Made by a program: the position numbers and the translations under genes. Positions 48,604 through 62,200 of a stretch of DNA of 64,000 bases are shown one piece after another. This DNA comes from Dermatophagoides farinae (Eukaryota > Arthropoda > Arachnida > Sarcoptiformes > Pyroglyphidae). The notes below the pieces were generated by a model. The model saw only the letters and a list, made by a program, of their open reading frames with translations, did not search any database and was not told the DNA's origin. The number at the start of each line of letters is the position of its first letter. Position 1 is the stretch's first letter. The stretch lies in contig NC_134682.1 of NCBI RefSeq assembly GCF_024713945.1, positions 3,038,001 through 3,102,000 on the forward strand, read 5' to 3'.

Positions 48604-50181
48604 TTATCGAGAAATTTTTTTTTGTCATCCAATTTTTTTTGTTTTGTTTCTGTTTCTTGATCATTTTATTCATCATCATCATCATAATCATCCTAATCAT
48701 CCAAAAATTTTGGATCAAGTTCCTGAAACACATACACAATACGATTTTTTTTCTGTATTTTATATTTGACTAATTTTTCTCTTGTTATTCACACACACAC
48801 ATAAACAAAATCAAAAATGATTTTTGTCATTGACACACACACACACACACGCTATAATCTCAGAAATTATCATATCGTTTTTTTTCGGGGAAAACATCAA
48901 ACATTACACACACACACACACATACACACACCTATTGTATGGTCATCATCATAATGTGATGAAATCAACTGGATGATTGAAATTTAAACAAACAAATACA
49001 CACACACAAAAAAAACAAGAACAAAGGTCATGATCATACATTTTTCCAACTTAAATTATTCCAATCAAAACAAAGAAAGAAAAAAAAATCAATGTTTTTT
49101 TATTCTCTTGACATTCACCTGAACAAATGAAATAATTACCATAATGCTTTTAGCAATTAGTCAATTTAGAACAAATACACCAACACACACACACACACAC
49201 ACACACAATGATATTTACATCACATCAAGAGACATGTTTTTTTTCATATGCAAATAATGCACCTACATTTTTTTTCACATTCCATAATTCTGTGTGTTGT
49301 TGTTTGTTTGTTTGTTTGTCATCATACATTATTATACAAGAGCGCAAAACAAAACAAAAAAAAAAATCTTTGAACCGAATCGAATATTTATATAAAAATA
49401 TCAACGAACTGAATATTTTGCCGAAAAACAAAACAACAAAAAAAACATGGCACAATATTCATGGATAAAATGATTTTTTTTTTCGTAATAAATAAAAAAA
49501 ATTCGAAAAACTGTTTTGGAGGAAAAATTTCGTTTTCTTTTTACATCACAAACAACAAACTTGAAACCTAAATATGAATTCAAATGTCTCAATCAAATCG
49601 ATTTCATCATCATCATCATCATTTTTTCTTTCTTTTCGGCTATTGCAGCAATCAATTCAAACAGACAATATATTACAGAAAACCATTCAGTTTTTTTCCC
49701 TTTAAATCATAATTTACTTTTTTTTCTGTATTCATCGTAACCTAAACACACACACACACAATAACAGTCCATATCAAAAAAAAAAAAAAAAATTTACTGG
49801 ACGCCTGAGACATTAAGATATTCAATGGATTGGTCGAATTGATTGGTTTTTTTTCAGTTGATCTGAATGAATAAATGATTTTCCTCATAAAAAAAATCCA
49901 AAAGAAATCATTCGACTATCCATTGACCAAATGATCACATTCACAATGATTATATGATAATGGTTGGATTTTTTTTTTCACTCGATTTGAATTCATTATT
50001 ATTATTGTGCGATTTTTATTCATTCACATTCATTAAAGAAGAAGAAATTCATTTCAAGTTCAAGTAGCGGTTTTATCCTGTGTGTGTTTATATCAGTTAT
50101 TGTTAATATTAAATTTAAATTTGATGAATTTGTTTTGATTGGATTTTTCGACGATAATTTTCTCAATATTATTTGTCAACA
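48604..50181. other. Intergenic, dense CA microsatellites
   Basis: At least five CA arrays (near 48790, 48835, 48907, 49181 and 49745), TTTG arrays and poly-A/T tracts. No gene is supported on either strand. Confidence 0.6.
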
Positions 50182-52187
50182 ATGAATTTTTTTTTGCAAG
50201 CCAGTGTTTGTGTGTTGATGATGATAATGAAAAAAATATCATTTCATCATATTGCCATCGTGGTGATCATTTACCATATGTTAACCATATCATTATTGTG
50301 ATATGATTATTTTCATCGACAACAATACGGATGTTTATTCCCAGATAATTTCAATCACTTCCAATTGAATATGTTGATGCGACATTTATGTTGACCTATC
50401 ATCATCATCATCATCATCATCATCCAAATAGGCCAAATTATTCGGATGCATTGATGAAATTCACCGGAACAACTGCAACCACTATAACAAAATCTAAACC
50501 GATAATAACTTATTCACCATCGATGATTATTGGACAGCATAAACAATCATCATCATCATCGTCGTTGTCGTCGTCGTCGTCGTCGTCGTCACCGATGATC
50601 AAAAATTATTCAACATCCAACAATGATGATGAAAAAACAATCATTTACATCATTAAAGCCAATGGCAAAATCATCATCATCATCATCTACATTATTAAAT
50701 ACGGCCAAGTTTTTGATTGATTTTGATCATGCACATCGTTCCACCAATTCATCGTTGGCTGTTCAATCTGTATCATCATCATATGGATAACAACAACAAC
50801 AACATGTTCATGGATCAGAATCAAATATTTTCAATGAGAAAATTTTAACAAATTCCACTTAATCTGGTATTTTGTTCACTACCAAATCAATTGAATATAA
50901 TACAAAAACATCTAAATTTAAATGAAAATCAAGATGATGATGATAATGAATGGCAATTACATGTGTTGAAGGATGAAAATCGAATAAATCATCATCATCA
51001 ACATGATGCAATATTGTTGTTAAATCAAAATCAGCGGCCATCGACGATGACCGATATAAGTGAACAAATTAAACAATATGTCAATTATATTCTACTACAG
51101 CGACGAAACGATAATCATAACGATATTGATGACAGAATAATGGCTATCAATAATAATAAATTTGATTCAACAAAGACATCATCATTAACAATGATGAATT
51201 TAGATCATAACTTAACTTAGATGATAATCATCTTCATCCAACAACAACTACAATTCGGTTTGAACAATAACAACGATGATTATCATGGCAAAAGAGTTAA
51301 AATCCGTGGAACAGATTGTAACCGATGATAATATTTCAAAACCAATAGCCAACGTTGATGATAAGAATGGAAAACAAATCATACTGGAATGAATGGAAAT
51401 TTGTCAATGATAAAATCAACAACAACAAAAAACAACAACAAAAACAACAATACCGGCAGATAGAAATGATAGTGAAGAAACAATGAGCAATACAAATAAC
51501 ATTAAAAGTAATCATCGTAGACAACAACAACAACAACAACAGCTTGGAAATGGTAAACAAATTGAACAAATCATTGATGATCAAAGAAAAAAATTGGTAG
51601 CAAAAAATATCATTGAAGGAAACGTTCAAGAAATCATTATGTTCATGATGATTTAGAGGGTGGATCAATGAAAAAAAAACAACAACAACAACGACGAATT
51701 AGAAAAGGCGTTAATGACAATATTGAAGTTGATGATGATGTGAATGCTATTATAATCGATAAATCGGATTTCATATCAACACCATCGATGATGATGATGA
51801 TGATGATGACCACAGCGACAACAACAGTAGCAGATATAAAATGATGATTGTACCAACATTGACGCCCATAATAACATCAAAAACAACGGAAACCAAAAAA
51901 ACTAAAGAAAATTATGAATATGAATTGCTCGATTATCATCCATTTGCATCATCCAACATCAGTAATGATCATCATTTGATGAAAACAAATGTACAAATAA
52001 ATGAAAATGTAAATGTTTTATCGCCAACAGCAAAAACAACAACATCGACGACAACATTATCATCATCAACAACAATTATTGACTATTCAACAACTGAATT
52101 GTTGAGTAAATCATCGGTAATTATAATGGATGATGATGATAATCATAATAATCACACAACGAGCAACCACTGTATTTATTTTCGTTA
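50182..52187 (+). pseudogene. Probable decaying gene for a secreted Asn/His/Gln-rich protein
   Basis: Protein-like sequence runs along the plus strand for 2 kb but changes frame repeatedly. It begins with a signal-like segment (ATG at 50182, core HHIAIVVIIYHMLTISLL) stopped at 50299. It continues in another frame with CDMIIFIDNNTDVYSQ, then a third with SLPIEYVDATFMLTY and a His run. Next come 50623-50790 (AKFLIDFDHAHRSTNSSLAV), 50891-51220 (MTDISEQIKQYVNYILLQRR) and 51290-51390 (KELKSVEQIVTDDN). The last pieces are 51454-51655 (KQIEQIIDDQRKKLVAK), 51606-51843 (RKGVNDNIEVDDDVNAIIID) and 51841-52187 (ENYEYELLDYHPFASS). Composition resembles the neighbouring secreted genes. Few breaks have credible splice signals. 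Neighbouring genes read cleanly, which argues against poor sequence quality. No parent gene is recognised. Confidence 0.45.
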
Positions 52188-53900
52188 AAAAAAAAGAAAA
52201 ACATTGACAAATCGGATCATAGATATCAATCATGATTAAGTATTTTCCAATCGGAAGACATATGTTCGAATTTGATTTGAAATTATAACAGTTTACACAT
52301 TACGATGGCTGGATCGAATAAATCCATTGAACAAATATTAAAATGAAAATTTTTTTTTTTGAAAAGTATCTTATTTCATTCATTTCTTAAGTAAACATTT
52401 CACCCAGTCTCGGTTTTCCTCATAAAATAAATCCAAATGTTAAACATTGTTGAAAATGAAATAAAAAAACAAAAAAAAAACAAAAACCCAATGCTGCCAA
52501 AGATAAAAATAAAAATGAAAAAAATTGAAGAAAAAAAATCCTGTCAACTTTTCATGTCAACAGAATATTTTTTTTCCATTCTCCATTGGTTCATTGAAAA
52601 TCAATGAATTGATGTTGTTATCTTAACGTGGCCAGAATCTACAGCCATTTATGCTGTATACATGTCTGCAGGAATGACATATCGACAGTTTGGATGAACA
52701 AAAAAAAAAATGAAATTTCATTTCATTCTATTTTCTTGTCTTTTTTTTCGAATTATTCAATTATCACTTTGTGTATGTGTGTGTAGGTGTGCGTGTTTCG
52801 AAAAAATGATGATGATAATAATGGTTTCAAACTAAATGAATGAATAGAATCAATTTATTTTTTTTTTTGTTGGATCAAAGTAGTCTCGCACCATTCGTTG
52901 ATTTATAATTCGTAATTCGTAATTTGTTGATATTTAAAATTAGAAAATTGAACAGGGAAGTGTAAAAAAAAAAAATTTCGTTATATTTCAATATTCTTGA
53001 TGAATCATTATTCAGGTAGAAAAAAAAACAGATTCCTGGAATCTCACCATTGTGAGAGTATATGAATGAATTCCATACAGATAATAATAATAAATGATTG
53101 AATGATAATAAAATGGAAATGTTTTCCCGAAATATATTTCTGCTATATATATATAAATATGAATAGAGATGATTTTTTCGAGATAATCGTCGAATGAATT
53201 GTGATTCAATCAATCAAATGGGGAAAAAAAATTTCCACTGACTTTTTTTTGTGTTACGATGTTGTTTTTTTTGTTGTTGTTGTTGTTGTTGTTGTTGTTG
53301 CCAATATTACATCATCATCATTGTAAAGTGGGGAAAAAAAATGTTTTTTTTCCTATTCATCGTCGTCATCATATTGGATCAAAAAAAAACGATATATATA
53401 TATGAAAAAAAAATACGGAACATTGAGGAAATTGAATTAAATCAATCATCATTGCAACTATTACAATGATGATTATGGTGATGATTATATTGAATGGAAT
53501 AGAGAGAAAAAGAGAAGAAAAAAAGAGGCAAAATTGATAATAGAAATAACAATAACAATAATAATCGTAATTTAAAAAATTGTTATTCGAAAATTGTATA
53601 ATGATTCATGAATGTTTCTGAATTGATTCGAAATTTTTTCCCCTTCACAATCAATTGACCAATTCGTTTTTTTTTTTTTGCTGTTCTTGTTGTTGTAGTT
53701 ATTGTAAATAATATTAAATTATAGAAAATTTCAATAAAATTCTCATTCCGTTCATAATTGATGGCAACAATATTGACCAAATCAATGTTATGGTACATGT
53801 GTTGTTTCCGTTATTGAAATTTCTTTTAGTGTGTATTTTATTTTTTTATTATTTATTTTGTGATTGAAAATTCTAAACAACAACAACAACAACAACAAAA
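52188..53900. other. Intergenic before the Gln-rich gene
   Basis: AT-rich with poly-A/T, a GTT array (near 53272-53300) and ATATAT stretches (53148-53156, 53394-53402). No gene is supported; the promoter of the Gln-rich gene was not identified. The immediate 5' leader is a CAACAACAACAAAA run. Confidence 0.5.
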
Positions 53901-54739
53901 ATGTACCATCAAAATCCAAATTATATTCGTAAATATGGTGGTGGTGGTGGTCCAAAACATCCACAACAACAACAACAGCAGATGAACCAAGAAATGGCTG
54001 TTGGTGGTGGTGGTGGTGGTATGGGGGGTGTTGTTGGTGGAAATGTGAATCGTAATTATCCATATCAAAAACAGATGCCATATAATCCTTATTATAATCC
54101 ACAACAACAACAACAACAACCAACACCACCAACACAATCGGTAGGAAAACAAATTCCACCACCATCACCACAAACACCAGTAGTATCACCAGGACAGGAA
54201 ATGGGTGCAAACACTGATTCATCGATTACCGTCATACAACAGCAAATTGATTTCATCAATTTACGTATTGATCGTCTAGAACAGATTGTATATCAGCAAC
54301 AGATAATGATTATGTTGCAACAACAACAACAACAAAATCCAGCAATCAGAATTTCCGCATAAAAGTCAACCAAGTAATCCTAGTAATAAAAGTCAACCAA
54401 TTAATACAAGTTCACCAAGTCAAGAAACATTACCTCAACACCCGCAACAACATAAACAAGAAGAAACACAACAACAACAACAACAACAGCAACAACAACA
54501 ACAGAAACAAGAAGAAACACAACAACAACAACAACAGCAGGCACATCCAAAACAAACAACAGAAAAAAAAGAAAATCAAGCCAAATTGAATCAATCATTA
54601 AATCATTTATGTGAATTATTTGAGAAATTTTTCGATCAACAATTGGAAAATCCAACAGAATCAACACAAAGAAAATTAGTTGCATTGCCGTTAGTAATGC
54701 CACCTGGAAATGAAAATACAAACCAAAATATTATTCGCC

Positions 54740-54773
<34 letters not shown>

Positions 54774-55167
54774 GCAACAGCAACAACGAATAGTGGCCGG
54801 TAATCAAAATGAAAATATTAATGATAATACAGATGATGAAAATTTGGATGTAAAAAAATTAATCAAACGCAACAATAGTAAAGATGATAGACATAGACAT
54901 AAGAATGATAAAAGTTCTAGCCGATTACGTTTAACAGCAGGAAATGAACAACAACAACAACAACAACAACACCATCTCCATCAACGACGAGAATCATTAA
55001 CAAAAAATGTGATTGAAAAAGTAAAACGAATACCATCGGATGCACCAACAGCATTGATTGCTCCTACCGATTATGAACATATTTATTCAATTAAAAATAC
55101 AAATGCACGTTATTATGAAGATGAACAACATAAATTAGCACATGCTAATAAGCATATTAAAAAATGA
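53901..55167 (+). CDS. Gln-rich coiled-coil protein, unknown function, with a frame change
   Basis: The first frame starts at ATG 53901 after a CAA-rich leader and encodes MYHQNPNYIRKYGGGGG, Gly/Pro/Gln-rich sequence and a short coiled coil (VIQQQIDFINLRIDRLEQIV), ending at a TAA at 54360-54362. A second frame, open from about 54310 to 55167, continues in the same style: Gln-rich, then the non-repetitive NHLCELFEKFFDQQLENPTE and RKLVALPLVMPPGN, and a basic Ser/Arg part. A 55-nt intron at 54288-54342 (GTATAT...CCAG) joins them exactly in phase, giving EQI then QSEFPHKSQP and about 403 aa. The intron lacks a pyrimidine tract, so a 1-nt genomic or assembly frameshift is the alternative. No signal peptide and no recognised domain. 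Confidence 0.55.
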
Positions 55168-56281
55168 ATGAAATGAAATGAAATGAAAATTTAATTCTTC
55201 ATATGAATAAATGAATTCTATGTTGTTTTGTGTCATTCAATGAAAATAAAAAGATTCTCAAATATACCACTACTAATATGTCCTACGAATTATTATTCCA
55301 TTTTAATGCTGCTACCTAATTCATATGATTTCGAATTTGAAAACAACAACAACAACAACAAAACTTTGTATTCGTTTCACACTAATCAATTATTCAACGA
55401 TAATATATGTTATATATGTTTTGTGATTGTTGTTCTATAATCGAACAACAACAAGAACAAAAAAAAGATGTGTATTCACATCATGCATACAGCTAATGTA
55501 TTGTGTAATCCATAAGCCATAAAAACAAAAGAATTGTCAAAAATAAATGAGCACATTCATCGATTCAAAGATTCCGGTATATATATTGTCGAATCCATGA
55601 ATTATTTACATCCGAGTATAGTGGTATTGTGTTTTTTGTATATAATCAGGAATAATAATGAATAATGTTTTTTTTTATATTCTTAAAATCGAGAATATTC
55701 ACATTGAATGAATATATATCATCATTATTATGGAATGTTTTTGATTCATAAAATTCCTTGTTAAATGAATGAATGAATGAATGAATGAATCGGGAAAAAA
55801 GGAAATGATTTGAAAATTCTTTTTTTTTATTATCATTAAAAATGAGAATAAGAAAAGGAAAAAGGAAATAATGATAGTTTCTAGGACAAATTATATTTAC
55901 AAAAAGAGATTCCATTGTGGAATAGGTGTGTCTGTGTGTGTGTATAATGAGAATTATATAATCATGTTGAATTTCTTTGAATTGAATAATTTCATTCATA
56001 AAGTGTATGTATCCTGTGTGTAGGTGGTGGGTGGGTGGTTGTATGTGTCTACTGAGATTTTTTTTTTGTACAAAAAATGGACTGAGATTCTTGATATTTG
56101 ATGAAAACTGATTGTATGAATGTTTCATTTGTGTTGTGTTTGTATGAAGAGAGATGTGTTCAAATAATTTGCTGTTGTTTATAATGGAGGGTGAGAAAAA
56201 AATATAATGTTGAAATGTTAAGTAAATTGTGAGGAAAAATAGAAGCGAAAAAAAATCAATTATTCAAATATATATTAAGAT
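55168..56281. other. Intergenic between convergent Gln-rich (+) and paralogue B (-) genes
   Basis: Two AATAAA signals for the Gln-rich gene (55206-55211 and 55245-55250), a TGAA array near 55768-55791 and the expected 3' UTR of paralogue B. No other gene is supported. Confidence 0.55.
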
Positions 56282-59200
56282 TTAATTACGATAACGACGT
56301 GCAAAACGGAAATTATTTTGGCTATAAAGATTAATATGTTCCTCTGATGATGATGGTGATGATAATGGCGTGGATGATGATGAAACTAATGGCTCATTCA
56401 TCATCATACTACGTCGACGAATTTGTTGATCATGATTATGGTAATGATGTAGATGATGTTGATGATTATTATTATTACTATTATGATGATGATGATTATG
56501 ATTATGATTAAGACGATAATCACTAATTGAAGTTGGTGCTATATCACCAAATCTTTTAAAATTCATATAATGATATGTTCTCAATGGACCAGCAACATTA
56601 TTGATACCGCCATAAGCTGAACGTGATCGGCGTTTAAATTCTTTCAATTTTCCAATAGTACCATCAGTTTTAATAAAACGTGCTGATTGTGTTGATGGTT
56701 GTTGTTGTAAAAATGAAGTATTTGGACGCATTATTCTCATTTTTCCAGCTACATCTGTTGCCAGTCGATTATTGATGGTTGTTGGTGGACCAACAATTTG
56801 GCCACTAACCGAAAATGATCCAAATGGTCTCATCATCATCATAGGATTGGCTGATGTTTTTACTGCTGCTGAAGAAGCTGACATTTTGTTGTTGTTGTTG
56901 TTGTTGTTACCCAATTGTTTTTTAATATCATTCAATGAGATACGGAATTCTTTGATAATTTTAAACTTTTTTCCATTATTATTATTATTATTATTATCAT
57001 CATCATTATTCTGATTATTTTCTTTGTTATTATGATTATTATCAACATCATTTGATAATTTCATTGGCATCATACTTTTCATTGGAATATTCATCATTTT
57101 TATTCTATTTGCATTGATTGGTAATGATGATGATGATTTTGTTGACTTTTGTTGTTGTTGTTGCTGTTGTTGTTGTTGTTGCTGTTGTTGTTGTTGTTTT
57201 TTTGATAAAAGATTGTCAATATATTGTTTAATAATATCATTATAATGTAAATTAGCTTCTTTATCATTGAATTCGGTTGGTTCCAACACTGAATTATTAG
57301 TTCCTGATGATAATGATGGTGATGATGATGAATTGGATTCGGCCAAATTTTGTAAATCTAATGCGATTTGGTTGATTGTGGGGAGAATGAAGAAAAAAAA
57401 AGTCAAATTAAAAATCAACATCAATAGACGAGAAAATAATAAATACCATTATTGCTTTCGGATCCAAATCGATGTAAAATGGATTTATTTTCATGATTCA
57501 ATATTCTTGATGGTAATAGTGGTGATGGTGCTGGTTCAACTTTACCCACTATTTCTGATCCATATGCCATCGGTTGATATTCTAGATGAAACAAAATGAA
57601 AAAAAAAATTTTTATTTGAAAAAAAAAATTTCAAAATCTAACCTGTAAATCTATGTATTTTTGCATTGTCACCAAATCCAAATGGACCTTGTGTACGAAA
57701 CTGTTGTCGTTGTTGTTGCTGCTGTTGCAGCTGCTGCTGGTGATGTTGTTGCTGTTGTTGCTGTTGTACAATCGAACCATCTTGTGGTGCAGCTTTCGAA
57801 ATAATTGTCTTCATTTCTTCAATAACTGGTTCAACTTTTTGTAAAACTTTACGAAATGGTTGTACAACTTCCGTTACTTCTTGTATTACCGGACGATATA
57901 CATTATGTATGACACGATGTGGTTCTTCTTCAGAATTAATTTCTTTCGGTTCTTCAGCCGGTTCTATTAACAATGAGAAAATGATGATGATGATGATGAA
58001 AAAAAAATCGAATCATTATCAACATATCATAAATTTAAAATTTAAAATAAAAAAATTTAAATATTTTTTTTTTCTAAGGATTGGGTGCCACATATAATCA
58101 TTAATCGTGTGTTGCAATGAACAAATAAAAAATAAAAAATGATGATGCACAGCAAAAAAAAAAATGAATGTTGCATTTGGGTGTTGTATCACATGTGATG
58201 GCTGTGTAGCGGTGGGGGTGGGGGAGACTGAAGGAGAAACGGAGGGGTGAAAACGATGTGATGATAAATGTGTTTGAAATTTGAAATTTAAAAAATATAC
58301 GGAAAAAAACATTGCTATCTTCAGCATACAACATTGACTTGTGAATTATTATTATTATTTTTTTTTTTTTTTTTGGTTTCATCCTCATTTTGTTTTGTTG
58401 AAAATTCATAATCTAATAATAATAATGATGATGATGATGATGATCTGTCCAGATAATTGTTGTTGTTGTACGTTGAAAGTTACCATTCAAAAATATAAAA
58501 AAATTTAATGTTGCTCGTGTGTTATACATCATCGTGCATATGGATCATCATCATCATCATGATATCTGATTTTTGTTGGGGATAGTTTCATTCATTCTAC
58601 CTTGTTGTGTGTGTGTGTGTGTGTTTGTGTTTATATCATCATCTAATTATAAAATCACATTTTTTTTTCTTATCCATCATTGTCGATGGGTTAATATTAT
58701 CATCATCATCATTTAACAGTTATAATGATGTTTTCATTATTTTTTTCATCACGCCATCTATTTCTATTTTTTTTCTGTTTTGTTTTGTTCATCAACAACA
58801 ACATATTTTTTTTTTTGTTCAAGCCAATTAAAATGGGAGCAGCTTTACCAACAACAACATAATGGTGCCATAAACATTGATAGTGAGAGATAAAGCAAAA
58901 AAAAAAGGATTATGATGAAATGAATGGATCATTGATGATGACCATAGGATGTGATTTTTTTCATTTTCAGACATCATCATATGAATGGATGGACAACTTT
59001 AAAAAAAAACAAAAACAAAATGCAATCTAGAGTGGCTGACAACATGAACAACAACAACAACAAAAACTGCTTCCCGGTTTTATTACATTATTATCGAGAA
59101 AATAAAAAAAAACCGGATAATCATTATCATGATGAACAAATAAATTAATGAATTCGGTTCGATACATATATCTATCATGATCAATCAATCAAATGAAATC

Positions 59201-62200
59201 AATTGATTTATGTAAATTATTAAATTTCAATCAATACATGAATGAATGATGAATGTGAAAATATATATTACTTATACTTATATTATGGATCAATCAAAAT
59301 TTTATCAGATATCAATGGCGATGGCACGTAATCAATTATAATGAAAATGAAACTTTTTAACACTCATTTACATACAAATTCAGTTATCAACCAAGTTATT
59401 TCATTTTTTCTTTTCTTTTCATTAGATTAAAAAGCCGTTGTTCGATTTATTCATCATTTTGTGTGTGTGTGTGTGTGTGTATGTAATAACCAAATACAGT
59501 AAAAAGTAATAATGAATAAAAAATGGGAAATGAATTTGAATCCAATATCATCATCATCATCATTGAATGTGATTAATTGATGTGTAAAGGAAACACACAC
59601 ACAAAAAAAAATTACAACAGCTTAGACCAAAAAAAAAAAATTTCAACTGAAAATATGATACATTTCCGTGAAATGTAATGAAAGAAAAAAAATGGATTGT
59701 TATTGCCTGTGTGTTTGTGTGTTATAATTCATATTCATCTCCATTTTTTCATCTATAATCCATGTGTTCCTTGTTCCTTGTATTTACAAAAAAAAAAATG
59801 GTCTACATTTATATCCTAAACCGAAGAAAAGAAAAACCGTCAAGGATTGTATTTCTTGGTTGTCTAAATTCATAATCATGGACAATGTGATTATCATTTT
59901 TTTCGATGATGATGATGATGATGATGATGATGAATATTTATTGATTCAAAGCTGTTTCACAATTGATAACAACAAGAACCGGATAGGATTAAATTTCTTT
60001 ACTCAACCACTTAAGCAATCTACATTTTTCAATATTTTTTTCAATTTAAAATCGATGAATTATGAACAAAACAAAACACAAAACAAAATTTTAGTAAAAA
60101 ATGAAAAATTTTACACAAATGGAAAAAAAAGAATAATGTGTAGTGATTTGATTCAGAACTAATTGTTTTTTCAACGTTTTTTCAACTGAAACAAAATCGA
60201 TTATGATATAAATAATTTCCAATTCATATCGTTTTTATATATTTTGAATGGTATAAAAATAGTTTAAATCTTTTCATATATATCAGAAAGCTCATCACCA
60301 TGATCATGATTGATGGTATTGCAATGGAAAGCCATTGCCTTTTATCATCATCATCATGTTTTATCGAATGAAGCGAAAAAACAACAACAACAACAAAAAA
60401 CGGAAAAGTTTGTCGATTCCGCAATTCGAATCCACATTGATTTCAAAAAATTTTTTTGAAATTTTTGATCTTTGAAAGAAATTGACAAGCAGAAATTGGC
60501 CACAAGAATTGGCATAGCATGTGATGATGAAAATTGAATAAAAATTGCCAAATCATTATATTGGATATGTAGAGCGAAAAAAATGAAAACGAATGGAATG
60601 AAATTAAAAAAAAAAAATTAAAAACAAACAAACAAAAAAAATCCAGTTTCCAACAGCGTACACACTACACTATATTCATAATCAAAAAAAAGAGAACAAA
60701 AAAAATCACAAATCATACATTCCATAGAATGATGATTGTTCGTAGAAACTTTCCTCCCACACATGGAAAAAAAATTGGAACTTTTTTTTTCTCAAACATT
60801 TGTTTGTTTGTTTATGTTTCCTGTTGTTTGTGAATGTTGATGATGTTTATCACAGCTTGAGCAATCTTTTTTAATTCAGATAGGGTTACCATACATCACA
60901 ATCAAATATAATAATGATGATGATGATAATAATTAATTTATGGCCACACATCCGTGTCGATCAAAAAAAAAAACAATCAATTGGAAGCAAAAAAAGGGAA
61001 AAAATTTTTTGTTTTTTTTTCATTTCCACTTCAAATTCCGTACAATGACATGAAATAAATCAGTGTCCAGTACAAAACATCATCATCATCATCATCATCA
61101 TTATTGAAAAACAAAATTTAATCAAAGAAAAACAAAAAATTGTCTTCTGTTTTGTTGTTGGATTAGTGATTTTTTTCCCACTGATTAACTGTGAAAAAAA
61201 AGTCATGTCAAACATATTTATTGTTTTTTTTGTTTGTGAATCCAGTCAAAATCTTTTTGTCAAGCAGAAAACCAAAAAAAAAAAAAAAAAAAACGGTAAT
61301 CCAATCCAATCATCATCAAAGTCATCACGAATCGAATTAAATTCAATCACATCACATCATTTATTCAGATTACACATTATTTTGACATTAAACAAACAAA
61401 ATGAGAACAAAATCAGCAACAAAAAAAAATCAAATTTTAATGAAATGAATGAATGAAAAAAAAAATTTTCATTAAAGAAATAAAATTAAAACCAAAAAAT
61501 TCTAATGATTATTATAACACCTGACGATATAAAGATAATGCAAAAAAAAACAATACCTGGACACAGGAAAAAATGGGCGAACACATAAATCTCAAAATAG
61601 AAAACAACAACAACAACAACAATAAATGATGATGATGTGATCGTTGTCGTATAATATAATACAATGGATTCCAAATACACACATAGTGAAAGGGTTGAAA
61701 TTTTTTTTTTTTTTTTACTTCCACTGCATTCTATTATTGTATTCGATCATACACACACACACACACACACATTCATCATCTTTAATTATTCACACATTCA
61801 ATGTAGGATCGTGAATCTTTTTTTTCCATTTCCAACATTTCAGAGTTAATTAGATTCACGTATTTTTTCTTATTTTTTTGATTGTTTTTTTTTTGCAAAA
61901 AACAAAAATTGTCATCCAGGTAAATTAATAAAATTGATGACAAAATGACAAAAAAAATCAATTCAATTTTTTTTGTTTCGAAAATTGAATGGAAATAATT
62001 AATCAATGAAAACCGGTAAATTTGGACTGACCTGATTTATGTTCTTGATTGACATTCAATTTATTTGTTTGTGTTTTGAATACAATCGATACGGGCACTT
62101 CGTATGGTGATATTTCAATCACTTGTGGTTCACCATCATTACCATCTTCAAATTTTACCGGTATTACTTCGACAGTTTTTTTACTATGTACAGCCATTTC

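Noticed and set aside
50399-50423. Regular ATC/CAT repeats that might suggest an ordered array such as CRISPR
   Set aside because: Simple trinucleotide microsatellites without spacers, in a eukaryotic genome.
53788-54222. Long minus-strand frame with Val/His runs opposite the Gln-rich gene
   Set aside because: An antisense shadow of CAA/CCA/GGT repeats; residues are repeat products with no domain.
56772-57014. Plus-strand Leu-rich frame opposite paralogue B
   Set aside because: Antisense of Asn/Gln codon runs; no start context or conserved feature.
59764-60162. 132-codon plus-strand frame in intron 1 of paralogue B
   Set aside because: A GAT-repeat Asp run plus AT-rich filler; no signal, domain or splice context.
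60321-60338. GCAATGG/CCATTGC hairpin followed by a T run, resembling a bacterial terminator
   Set aside because: The window is eukaryotic and no transcript ends here; a 7-bp hairpin is expected by chance.
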